A stretch of 64,000 nucleotides of DNA, taken from NCBI GenBank assembly GCA_009792885.1, contig WMCF01000055.1, positions 4,126,848-4,190,847 of the forward strand, in the 5' to 3' direction. The translations under genes and the position numbers were made by a program. The DNA comes from Eremophila alpestris peregrina. Lineage: Eukaryota > Chordata > Aves > Passeriformes > Alaudidae. This document shows positions 24,000-35,988 of this stretch, in pieces. Every line of letters starts with the position of its first letter. The first letter of the stretch is position 1. The notes beneath the pieces are model-generated. The model had not been told where the DNA came from, searched no databases, and was given only the letters and a program-made list of their open reading frames with translations.

Positions 24000-26206
24000 T
24001 AAAAGATGACTTCAAACTTGTCTCTACAGGGATGAGGGTAGATGCCATAATCCATAAAACAACTCAAAGAGTTATTCTAGTCACGATTAAAGAAATTCTG
24101 TTGGTCGTCTTCCTTTCTAGTGCACATACATAGCACCCAGCATTGCATGTCTGAGTATTGCTATATTATCCTGTAAAGCAGCAGATATAGATGGCACACC
24201 CTGGCACTTTCTGCACTGAAACCAGTTTCATTATGTTTGCAAAAGGCAAATACAGATACACCAGCGCATTTTATTATAATGCCATATTCCTGACACTCTA
24301 GCTAGTAAAAGTTGATTTGGTGTTTCCATTAGAAATCTCATTTTCAGAGGCTTATGACTCATCCATCTAAGTTTTTTGACAATGAAAATCCACTTATAAT
24401 CCCTCCTCTAACAATTGGTCTGTATTTATTATCTACTCATTTGAAATCCCCAAGAGCACAAAAGAATGGTTTTCCTCATACTATTTCCTTTTTTATTTAC
24501 ATCTCAAGAATTTGTGTCCTTCGTTAAGAATAATAAAGCCATTTAAGACATATAAAAAATTAAGCTAAAATTTCCTTCCTTCCACAAATATCACATTCTC
24601 ATGTCTTTTTCCTATGTGTTCTAGCCAGAAGGTTGAGAACCTACTAGAGAAAAACAGTAAAAATTCTTCAGGAATAAAATAGATGCCTAAAAATTTTTTG
24701 TCACGGATTTCCAAAGCACTAACCAAAAAGATCTACATTTAATATACAAATACATTGAACATTATCTCCAATATTTAATAAATGCCATTACATTTCATTC
24801 TCTATTCCATCGTTGAGGTGTCTGTCACACACACTGTTGATATTCAGCTATTCTCTTTTGCATTGTCAAGAGAATCTAATCTTTTATGCCACCTAAAGCT
24901 TCACAACTCCAAAGCTCTGAATGAGTATTTTTAGCAATACTTAAGCCTATACAAGCAAATTCACAGAAGACATACAGTATCTTGTATTCATTATGAAACA
25001 TCATTTATCTAGTTCTAGTCCTTCGTTGTATTTCCCATTGTATGGATTTCAGTTCAAAGCTTAAAATATTTGTGCACTAATAGTTTCACAGAGTTGTCAT
25101 AAACAAAATCTTAGATCAGATTATTCTCATTAAATGCCTTCAGGTTTTTATCTGGGCTATACAGGAAGGAAATGTTTAAAAAATATCATTTAAGCTGTAA
25201 CATATATTAGGTATATAGGCCTATTTCTAGAATCTGACTTAGACATAAAACACTGGATCTTGCAGCATACAGATTTCAAGCATCCAGACCCAGAGTGGAA
25301 AGCAGAATCCAAGACACTGGATCATATCTGAATCACAACACAGAGACAGGTGCCTGCATGAAGTGTGTACACTCTTCAGGGAAAGCATGAAAGGCAAGCA
25401 GTAGAGGAAATTTGAAAACCTAAATTCCACCTGTTTTTTTAAAACTTAAAAAGCTACTGGAAATATCTGCCCTTGCTGTTCACAAGATTGTGCAGTTAAA
25501 AGAGGAAGGTCCCTCTAAATATTACTATTCACTGAATTTAGCAGTCATCAGAATAAAGACAGTAATGGTTAATTTTTCCTCTTCTCTAGGAGCATTGTAA
25601 CAACAATCTACACTAGAGATGGGAAAGAGATGAAGCTTTTCCTGTTTTCTAGAAGCTACTTAATAATTCATTATTTCACTTGGCTTTGAGATTTTAACAC
25701 TGAGAACTGAAGTGTTTTACCACAATTGTGTCCTTGAGCTTTTGTACCGCCATCACTCCTTTGGAGAAAATCAATCAGCCTTGACTAGCCTGTCTTCTAT
25801 AATGAAATGATGAAGTCTGTGGATGAGGGGATGGCAGTACCTCTATTTCAGCAAAGGTTTCAAAGGAACACCCCAAAACCTCTTTGCAGGGACTCTATGG
25901 TATAGGTGGACAACTAGACAGCAAAGTGTATATTTTATTGTCAGACAGAGGGTAGTAGAAGATTTTATAGAAATCATTCTATTCTTTTGCAATTCGATCA
26001 AAATAAGTCTTTTTGACTTTCACCTAGCTGTGGAGTACTGAAAAGATCAATAATGCACGTCTGTTTTGAGCCTTCTCCATGAAGGCATAATCCATACTTA
26101 TTCACAGGGTGTATGATCCATTAAGTGGTGCAGCAGGGTAGAAACAATGGTGAAAATAGTATCCTGCCAATATTTCATCTATTTTCTATGCAGCTGGAAA
26201 ACAAGC
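24000..26206. other. Unique AT-rich noncoding sequence
   Basis: Nothing recognisable as a gene, RNA or mobile element. Confidence 0.6.
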
Positions 26207-26274
26207 CATATCATGTAATGTATCATATCATAAAACATAAGATCATAACATCATAACATCAAAACATAACATAC
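26207..26274. repeat. Imperfect (ATAACATC)-type short tandem repeat
   Basis: About 68 bases of variations on atcat/ataacat: tatcatatcataaaacataag, then atcataacatcataacatc and aaaacataacatacatc. A decayed octamer-like microsatellite. Confidence 0.88.
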
Positions 26275-28919
26275 ATCTCTTCAGAAAACAAGGTATTTGA
26301 GCATGCTCCCCATGACTTCTTATCACAAAGACATTACCAGTTTCTCTTATTTGATTCAATATCAGACAGCAGGTAAATGAGGTAAGATAAAATTAGAAAA
26401 AGATCTTTGGTTTAGTACAAGCAGCACTCTGTCACAGATTGCCTTATAATCCATTACAAAAAATTTTAACACCTTTACCTTATTTCCACAAAATATAAAC
26501 AACATAATGCAGATCCATTAACTCTCTTGATAAGACGTTGCAGGTAGAAAACTGCCAAGTAATTAATTAGCAAAATGCTTCAAGTACAAAGAAGTAACTA
26601 ACAAGAAACCAGCTTCAAGACAACAGTCTGATAGGAGCAAAACCAATGCAAAAACCAACATCCACACGCCTTAAAGAACGGTGAGCAAGTTAAGGCTTTT
26701 CATCTTGCCATATCTGTTTATCTTATGCTAACAGATTGTCTCTTCTGTGCTAACAGAAGCACAGTGAAATGTCACACGGAACAGTGACTGTTCCCACTGC
26801 CCAATTTCCCATTTTTCTGCTGTGTATGATCTGCTATAGGTGGAAGGACACCAGGCTGAGGTGGGTTCCCTGTAGCTGTGCAACACTGTACAGCGTGAGT
26901 TACCACAGCAGATTTCCCCTTCTTCAAATAAGTGCAATGTCAACTACTGTGCCATATTTTCATAGTTTAAAAAAAATCAAATAAAACAAAAAAATACTCC
27001 CTCCTGCCCCCCACCCAATGATTCATTTGCTTAGCTCCTGCAAGGATCCAGCTAGGCCCAGTACTCAGACTGTTTATAAAAGTGTCAATCAAGGAAATGA
27101 AAAGGAAATTATAAAACCATTTCCCAAATGACCTTTTAGTATGCCATTCCTTTTCAGATGATACAATTGACCACACTAGCAAAATCACAGTGCAAAGAAT
27201 GCAATGAAAGTTTTTATATTCCTTCTTTCACTTATTAATCTTGGGGGTTTTATCAAAAGGCTTAAAAATCTTAACCTAGAAAAATAGAGAAGCAGAGGTT
27301 TGGGCTTTTCCTAGTCATAGATGAATAGAAATCTAAATTTGAAATTATTAAATCTGCTTTTTCTTGAGAAATTGACAAAACCTTAGCCTTACTGATTAGC
27401 CACACACAAAATAAAGCCCTCAAATTACTTGTGATCCTACCTATTTTCAACATTGGAAAATAAAAATAGGCAAGTTATTCAATAGTACAAGGTTGTGCTA
27501 AAACTAATCCTAAATCTCAGATATGGAATGAGAAACAAATCTTCCTGATTATTGTGAAGCTACTTTACTGACCATGAATCAAGTCTTAATTGAGGTGTAC
27601 TTCAACATTATTAAGATTTTATTTATCAAGAGAGAAACCAAAGCAAAGATGGCTTTCTTACCAAAATATAGTCTTGACAAATGCTGTTGATTCCCTTGTA
27701 TTTGAAATGGAAATGATACAAAGCTACAAAGTGTCATTTAACTCAGTAATTTTACTTATTTATGTATTTGGCTGTTAAAGAATTCAGACATTGTTTTGAT
27801 CCTTCTCAGTTTCCACATGTGAAAAACAACAGATTTATACATTCTCCAGCATGTAAAAAGAAACACATTCCAGTGAGTTTGATGTCTTCATAAATACAAT
27901 GTTTTCTTGTCTCTACTGTTGTTATGTATTTTTCTGAAGCAAAACCACCTCTTTATTTAACAGGATAGAAGAATACATCTTTCCTATCAAACTTAACATG
28001 TTAGCACTGACAGTGAAATGTTAGCTGCTGAAATAAGAATGGGAAAATTCATGTTTGATGAGGACTATGTGGCTATTTTAGTCCTATGGGCTTAAACACA
28101 GTCTCATTGTGATACAAGTTACAGCCCTTACATTCCAGGCAATGAATTTGTGCAGAGGGACATTTGCACCGTTTTGACATTTGGGAAACAAAGACAGACA
28201 GGAAAAACACGTTTGTTCTCCAGCTGCAGCAGAGAACTGAGCCTTTATTCTTCTTAAAAATATGGATGGGCTACCTTGGCATCAAGCAAAGTATAAAATT
28301 CCAGATATTACCTTTTTATTTGATACCCCTCTCTTCCATCAACAGATGATAAGTAGTTTAGGATGTTTTAGTTATATCTCATTAAAAAGCAATTATTCTT
28401 TAATTGAAATCACTCTTTAATCACTACGTTAAAATAAGATTTCGAAACAAAACAAAACAAAAAGCAAAATACATTACGAAATCCATAACAAAACCCAGGC
28501 TTTTGCCTGCATCCGTCATATATGTTTGAAAACCTGAATACCACTTCCTATGGTGAAATCTAAGAAAAGAGAGGATTCAGATGGAAGATCTTTTCAGGCT
28601 CCTGAACTGTAATTTTGAAGTTCAGTTACTCAAGAGCCTTCCACCTGAAACAAATAAGCTGGGTCACAAGCACAGGCAGGAAAATCCACTGATCATAATT
28701 CAATAATTATTATACAACCATTTATCAAGAACAAAGTAACAATTTGCTGTCAAAAGGAGTAAGAAGAACTTTCTCAACTTCAGATTCACAATCTTCCAGT
28801 ACAAGCACATTCTCACTGAAAAAACCTAAACTGTTCTCAAAACTGCTACAAAAATGAGAACCAGAGAAATTGTTTTGTTATTCTGAATTTCTGTTTAAAC
28901 ATCTAAAGTGAGGCAGCCA
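26275..28919. other. Unique AT-rich noncoding sequence
   Basis: No supported gene. A short (CAAAA)n run lies near 28448-28463. Frames such as 27590-27778 and 28164-28349 have no domain. Confidence 0.6.
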
Positions 28920-29032
28920 ATGAATCACAAAACAAACAAACAAATAAAAACCCCAAAAAAATCCCTCACGTAAATATGGCAGAATAAAAAAAAAAAAAAA
29001 ACCCAAAAGAAAGGGAAAAAACATTGATTGTA
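28920..29032. repeat. A-rich low-complexity tract
   Basis: (CAAA)n wording at the left and a 16-base A run at 28986-29001, followed by aaacccaaaag-type sequence. No adjoining retroelement is recognised. Confidence 0.85.
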
Positions 29033-32000
29033 AAAGACTAAACAACTGAATGATCAATTCTTTTAAGATCACACTTACAAAAGTATTTCTAAAACCCCAT
29101 TACTTATCTCAGCTTAGAAACCAAACCCACTTGTGAAAATACAAATATGCTTAGATATAGTGAAATAGAACTAGGCAAATAATAACTTGTTACTTTTCAG
29201 TAATGAATACATTAAATACATCCAAAGACCTTTAACTGATGACTTCATCAGCTTTCTCCTTGTGGAGAATCACCATTATGCATTGCTGGCTCTCATTTAC
29301 TTTTCTTAGAGTACACTGAACTGTAAAACTCCTACTCCCTAAAGAGAAAAATGGTCACAACCAGAAATCCCACTTCCAAAAGTCATTCTGGTGTAGAAGA
29401 ATTTAGAAATGCAAGGGATGCAAAATTGCCTTGAGACCATCCCTTCTTGTATCTTCTCATTGCACCTGCTGTTATTCCATTTGGGCTTTGTGCAACATTA
29501 CATTGCTGTTACATGATTAATTCACTTCAACTGCCAAAGATAGTACAGAGGATTTTTTTCCTCAGTTCACCACACTGAGAAATCTTATTGCTCTTCAAGC
29601 TTTTTTCCAAGTCTGTGCTCCTTCACCTCTCAAGTCCATTCATATTTTAAGTCAATTAAAAGACTCTATTCCAATCCTCTCAAATCCTTGCTTTGAGACC
29701 ACTCTAAATCTCACCTTGTCTGAGCTCGACAAATTGTCTTGCCCTTAATGCCAGAGATTTTTAAATTGAAATAGCAATTAATTAGCAAATGTCATACAGC
29801 AATCCATCAATCTATGATAGGAATTATTACATTCAACCTCAAAAGCCTTTCAAGCACCCTAGTGTTTTTTGGGTATAACATTATCCTAATGTTTGATATT
29901 GTACTAATGATACTGGGTTTCCTTCAGGCAAACATCTAGGAGTTATTTAACATCTAGATTACTTCATTTTAAAACCACTTGGGCAGAAAGGACTGTAAGC
30001 ACATTTTTCTGATACTGAAGACAGGCCTAGTCCTCCCTCAGCACTACCATTTGCATTTATGCTGTGAGCCATTTCTTTTCGAGCATTGATCCAGCACCAG
30101 ATATCTCATGAGTTAACTTCAGTATTGCATGCTCCCCTTGCTAAATTCAAATCTTGCTAAGTCCTTACACTTTATATCCCATCTCTCAGATGTCAAATCA
30201 TGACAGACAACCCCGGGTAAATTTGTTTCAAAAAAGATTTTCTGTTTCCAAAAAAAGTTTATTCACTTGTACACCAGACTTCAAATATTTTCCAAAGTCC
30301 AGGGCAGAAAGGAATGTGAAAAAGTGTGAGAGCTCCCAGTGAGGGACTGTTGTGAATGGACAAGCAAGGTCAGAACAACTGAGACATCTCTCTTAACCAG
30401 TTGCCTCTACACTGGGCATTCCCATCCTATTTTATCTGAATATTATGACCTAAAAATATCCTTTCAACCTGATGAAGCACTGCTTTTTTGAGAAGGGAAA
30501 CTGCACCACAGAACTACATTGATTAAGCTCTTCCTTTAAAAAAATAACAAAATATATGAAGGAACATAAAAAACCTTGGTTTTACTGAACTGCTTATAGC
30601 CTTTCAGAGGGCTGTACCAACACTGCACAAACCCACTGTGTTAAGTTTTCCACATGAGGTTCCTTCTAAACTGCTTCTATCTTAGAAGATCTATTAAGAT
30701 TGTAGCCTACAGTTTCAGATTCCCACATTCCCTGGAGCTACATAAACCAAACCATATTAGAGGGAATCAAATTTCCACCCATGAAAACCATGCGCAGCCA
30801 TTGCTAAATACTGATATTTTTGGTCATTCACACACAGACTGTATTAACCTGATAATGTCACTACTTTGTGATTTATAAATATGTGTTTGTGCTTATTGTG
30901 TACTCATAGTTATTCTGAAACCAGCTTCTGTGCTGTATGATATTAAAGAACATAGACATGAATGATTCTGTTTTAGCTCTTTTATCAATGACTCTCTCCA
31001 CAGCAGTTAAAAATTATACAGAAATATAAATATAAATAATGAATAGGCACTTATTCTAGAAAAAGAAATTTGTTTCTCAGGAAGTCAAAGCTTAAGTTAG
31101 GTTTCACTACTGGTTAAAATCAGAACTGTTTTGCACTTGGCATTCTGTGAAATGAACATATAGCTGAATGAAAGGCTGATTTTTCCACTTTTCCTACTTT
31201 CACAAGAATTTCCCATTGCTTAAAGATTCAAAATAAAATAATTTCAGGTGTTTGGTAATGATTAATATAGTATTGTAAGTGATAATAAGAAGAATCCCAC
31301 TTATGTCAGAATATATTACACATTAATGGATCTGCTATCCTCATTCTGAGGACCATATTTTTGAGAGTTACCAACTCAAGATGATTCAACTTCTCTGTAA
31401 GGAAATAGTAAATAACTTGCCCTTCCTCCTGTCTCATCCAAACTTATGCTTTAAGAGATATGTATAGGTGATATTAACTACAAATTCTTCTCAATTGTGG
31501 ATCAAGGTATTCAGACACGGGGTAGTCTGGTCTGACAGCTGTACATTGGCCTGAGTCTACTTCTGGGCTATTTGAGATCATCTCCCCAGTTCTGATGGCA
31601 TTTCCAGTTTATCCACTGAAGTATTTTCCTTGAAAAGAAGCCATTTTTTTTCTCCCAGTTTTACATGAAAACCAAATAATGCATTAATTGAGAGACCTAA
31701 GGTCCACTTTCCCTCTCTCTCATGCCTCAGAAAGATCATTAGCAGTTTCATGCCTGTGACATAGTCAAAAGCTGACAAAAAAGGGATTTTAACAAGGATG
31801 TAATAGTTGTCAGTGTAGCTTTCTCTCAAGGCATCTACACCTTAACTTTTTCAAAGCAAGACAACTTAAAATTCCCTCCACTACTTTGAGCTGCCTGTAA
31901 AATTCAAAAGGAAAGAGCACTGAAACAAAGAATACACGAGAACTGAGGCAGTGACTTACTGAAGCTTTCAATGATAGCGTAAGGTTACTGTAAACAAAAT

Positions 32001-33098
32001 CAATACAGAAATTCAATGAAACAATCAGCTGAAACTAGGATTATTTGGTGTCTAAAAGGTATTTAATTGTGAATTCTTAATTTCAAGACCAGCCTAGGAA
32101 AACAATACTTCTCTTCTTAAACAGGAGAACACATTTAGCTTCATCTGCATTACATGGAATCAAACAGTCCTAAATACCCAGCATCAGTGTTTACATTTAT
32201 TATTCCTGCTGCTGTTCCTTTGGAGCATGTTTTGCCTGTATCCCATAGTCAGTTTTACCTTTGGAACAAGACAAAAACCTAAGAGTAGGAGCTTCAGTAG
32301 GGATACCAAGTCTTTTTTGTGTCTCAAATAAGGTGTGTTTTGGAAAGACGTGTAAAGCCAATGAAAGCATCTTTCTGTTCCTGGCAGTCTGTCATCAGCC
32401 ATCTTTCTGTCAGCCTCCTGCTTTATGCCCATCCTCAGGGTAGTTCTTAGTTCCCCTGGCAGCTGCCTTTTCCTGCCACAAGTGAAATCTCATATCTCAA
32501 CTGCTAATGGTCAATCAATGAGCCACCGCTGGGATCTGGCTCTTAGGTCCCCCACTTTCTGTCATAGAGTGAAACACCCCACAAGATGTACACACTGCAT
32601 TGACAGTGCAGGCATACAAATCTGTAATTTCCCAAAAAAAGTCTTAACTAAAAGTGGATAGATTGTTAAATTTATTTTAAAAAATTGCAATTTTTTGTGT
32701 GAATCAACATATATAGTTCACCAAGGTGACCAGAGAACCACAGCTGAAGTGCAAAGAGTTGCTTTATTTCATTACCTCACTAATAATCCCAGGCAGCAGA
32801 AAAATACACAGACAGAGGTTCCATTTCCAGTATGGAAAATGGTTTTAGAAATACTAGAAGAAATGTAATGGGAAGTCCAGTAGTAAATGTTAGAAGCCCA
32901 AACAATAAGTAACTTCGAGATCATTCACAGCAGCTCAAATTACTGATCTGTGATATTGACTATTAATATCTATTTTTGAAATATTGTTAGGAAAAGAAAA
33001 AAGCTTCATCTTATTCACAAGGCACTGTAATTTATCAAAATCAAAACTTCTAGTGAGTTACACAAACCTTTGCTGGGCTCGGTTCATCCCAGTGGCCA
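29033..33098. other. Unique AT-rich noncoding sequence
   Basis: No gene, RNA or mobile element recognised over 4 kb. Short frames on both strands (30154-30342, 30654-30878 plus; 31578-31829, 32184-32432 minus) are unsupported. Confidence 0.6.
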
Positions 33099-33131
33099 GA
33101 GATACACGGGGTGATACACAGAGATACATGG
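33099..33131. repeat. 11-bp tandem repeat, three imperfect copies
   Basis: gagatacacgg (33099-33109), ggtgatacaca (33110-33120) and gagatacatgg (33121-33131). The outer copies differ at one base; the middle copy is more diverged. The 146-codon plus frame over this region (32984-33424) shows no known domain. Confidence 0.75.
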
Positions 33132-34079
33132 ATGCTCAGGCTCCATCAGGCTTTGTGCACACGCAGTTTACAACAAGGCTGTGTTTTTATGATCTCTCTC
33201 TCCCTGGAGGAGGTTCAAGCATGTCACACAGGATTTCTAATTCTCAAAAGAGGCAGAGGATGAACAACACTAGGCATAATAAATGGAGTTTTCCCACCTA
33301 CATTCTTAGCATTCTGAGCTGCAAGGTCAGTTTGAGCAAGAACTGTTCCCTCCTGGCCACATCTTCTGGCTTTAACCGTTTCCTCCCAATATTTTTATCA
33401 GATCACTTTTTATTTGAAAGATAAATAAACCTTAGATATTTCCAATTTGCATCAGTTAATTGCTAAATGATGATCAAGCATTGTGACATTTTTGTCTGAT
33501 ATTTGAATGTCTAATTGTACTAGACTTATTATTTTAAAACTCCATGTCTGAGATCTGTATCTGCTGACCCTTTGTTGAATGAAGATTCAATATTTTGCAG
33601 TGTTGGTAGTATCTTTATCTTCCTTTCTTCCTGCATTCATTCGTACTTGTATCAAGATACTTTGTTAATGATATACTAAATGTTTTCTCATGCTATCAAG
33701 ACTACAAAAAAGTCAGGTCATATTAAACATCTGACCTTTAAAGCGGAGACAATAAGAACATGATGAGCACATTATGGAAATACCTTTGCTTCAAAGTATT
33801 CAGTAAACTGGAAATGTCAGAGTAAGGAAACAATTTCTTTTATTTGAAATGTTGCTTAGATTTATTTATGCAGTTTTTCTTACTTAAAATCAGATTTTTT
33901 TCCAATTAATTCTATGAATAAATGTTGTTAGCTGTAAATATTTTCAGTTACAGCAGTTTCTAGCTGTAATAGCAGACTATCAGCCAAAATCAACTGTAGA
34001 GATTGTATTTAACAGTAAATGTGAGGTAGAAAGGCAGAGGAGTAGGGAAAGGCAGAGAGACATATTAAGTAGAAAGGTA
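33132..34079. other. Unique AT-rich noncoding sequence
   Basis: Nothing recognisable. Confidence 0.55.
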
Positions 34080-35235
34080 ACCACCAGCAGTGTGTTCCTG
34101 TAGCATCCCAGCAGCCCTCCTGGAGGTACCACTTTTATACAATCCAAGTCATGGGTGTAACACAAGGCATAGGTGCTGTTCCCACAGCCTTGCAGGGCAT
34201 GTGTGTAAGCAGCTGCTTCCTTTATCACAGTTTGCCATTATGGGAATTTTTGTCTAGATGTTACCCAGATTCGCCTCACCAGACCTGGCATCTTCCTGGT
34301 GTTGCATCTGCACTTTTCCCACAGGTCTGCATAATGGAATCTTGTCCCATACGCTAATTCCAAACCTTTCACCTTCGTAGAGGCCTGAAATTAACACCTT
34401 CCTGTTTGCCATCTGTGCCCATCCTGCTAGCTTGTCTTGTGGGGACCTCCTTCTTTGTCAGTGGTTGAGACAATTTACTGTGCTTCTCTAAGTCCTGACA
34501 CACAGTTTTAGTAAATGTGCCCGCCCATCCACACTTAACTCCACAATTCCCTTCCTCTTTAGTGATCATCTGCATTTCAGCCCAGCTCCTCTCTAACCAC
34601 TCTCCTCATATCTCATTGCAAGCACACTTTTGCCAAAGTATCTCACACGTGTACAAAGAGGAAGCTGGATCTAGAGGATTTTTCTTCTCATCCATATCTC
34701 CATTTGACAGCAGAGTACAAATACTCTAAATTTTTTGTATGATTTAGGGAGCAGGACAATCCAAGGCAGGTACCTCTGTAGAGCTGGGAAGTTCCCCATC
34801 CTTTGTCCCTGCTCACACTAACATATGGACATGAACACCAGCCAGTGGCACTGGTGGTACTGCAAACCAAAGGGAATCGTCGGTAACTTTTGTTACTACC
34901 TTTCCTAACTTCTGCCTTGAGGCTCAGTTCATGAGCTCCCAGGAGATCAGAGCTCCTTGACCTAAGCAGTACCTGGGAGGAAGCTCTTGGAAGATTGACC
35001 TCGAATTTGCAGTTTGACTTCGTAGATCATTGAAAATTAAATTGACCTTTACTATCCCAAGGCAGTGCACAAGCAGTACACTGATGCAGGATGAAATGGA
35101 CACCGAGGTCCTCTGGCCACATTTAGTTAGATTGTGTATTAGTGTAAATTCAGGGTCTGGCTTGCAGCTGAATAACAGAGTGAGTACTCTAAGTTTGACA
35201 GCCAGAACAATTAGATTTTAGTGTGAAAGCTGCTC
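34080..35235. other. GC-richer block next to a probable LTR
   Basis: More GC-rich and complex than its flanks. It carries unsupported frames on both strands (34369-34575 and 33980-34228 minus; 34517-34729 plus). Because it directly precedes a probable plus-strand LTR it might be a decayed internal part of the same provirus. I could not recognise any retroviral motif in any frame, so it is left unclassified. Confidence 0.3.
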
Positions 35236-35988
35236 TGTTGGGAAGGATGAAGGTTTAACAGGAAAGCTTTACAGACATGTATGTTTAGCAGAAAGCTCTT
35301 TGAATGTAGAAGTGGTAAGAGGAGATGAAAGTAAGTTTTTATATAGAAGAATAGAAGATGTTTAAAAAGTAAGGATTGTTGAGCCAGTTGTTACTAGTTA
35401 ACTAAGGAAGCAAAGGTTGAATGAGCTAGAAAAAAGGTTTTATGACCAGAGTAAAGGACATGTTGCCCACAAACAAAAAGATGCTATCACCAAGTAGAAA
35501 TAAGTCTTAGCAAAAGCGTAGGCAAACAAAAAGATGTTTTTATCAAGTAGAAGAATTTTCCCATTGCAAGAAAAACAAAACAAGAACTTTGAGCTTAAAA
35601 TGTAACATACAAACTTATGTGATTAAATAGTTTCTAACATAGTATGGTAATTTTAGTAGTTTTTGATAGGCTATAGACAAATGTAAAAGTATTGTGTAAG
35701 TGTAAAGATACTGATTGGATATTATGTATTAAGATGCTCAGTAAAGAAATATACAATGCATTGTAACCAGAACTAAAGTGCTTATTAGCTGTAGCTGGCA
35801 GCTAATATTTTTCTAGTCTCCTCCTGTCACTTCTTGGCTTAGATTTCACAGAAAGATTACAGTCTAGACTAACAATAGGCAGAATATATATATTTTTGTT
35901 AAATTTTGTCTCTCCTGTCTTGCTGCAGAGGGGTGTGAGTGAGGGGCTTTGGTGAGAGCCAGAATCTTGCCAGTGTCAACCCACCTCA
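35236..35988 (+). mobile_element. Probable LTR of an endogenous retrovirus
   Basis: Seen: tgttgggaagg at 35236 and caacccacctca ending at 35988 could be TG...CA termini of a roughly 750-bp LTR. Inside, gattggat (reverse CCAAT) lies near 35714, followed by a promoter-like stretch, a TA-rich segment (about 35885-35900), and a T-rich stretch ending tctcctgtcttgctgc (about 35911-35926). The final 60 bases have U5-like wording (ggtgagagccagaatcttgc, cagtgtcaaccc). Known: avian ERV LTRs commonly have this order and a similar 3' end. Odd: an internal 53-bp step duplication of caaacaaaaagatg (35470 and 35523). No target-site duplication is obvious and no family can be named, so the boundaries are provisional. 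Confidence 0.5.

Noticed and set aside
32984..33424. 146-codon plus-strand open frame
   Set aside because: It crosses a small tandem repeat, has no family resemblance, and no surrounding gene signals.
34369..34575. 68-codon minus frame rich in K, Q and T that looked like a possible Gag fragment
   Set aside because: No zinc knuckle, major homology region or other defining retroviral motif could be found, and the frame is short.
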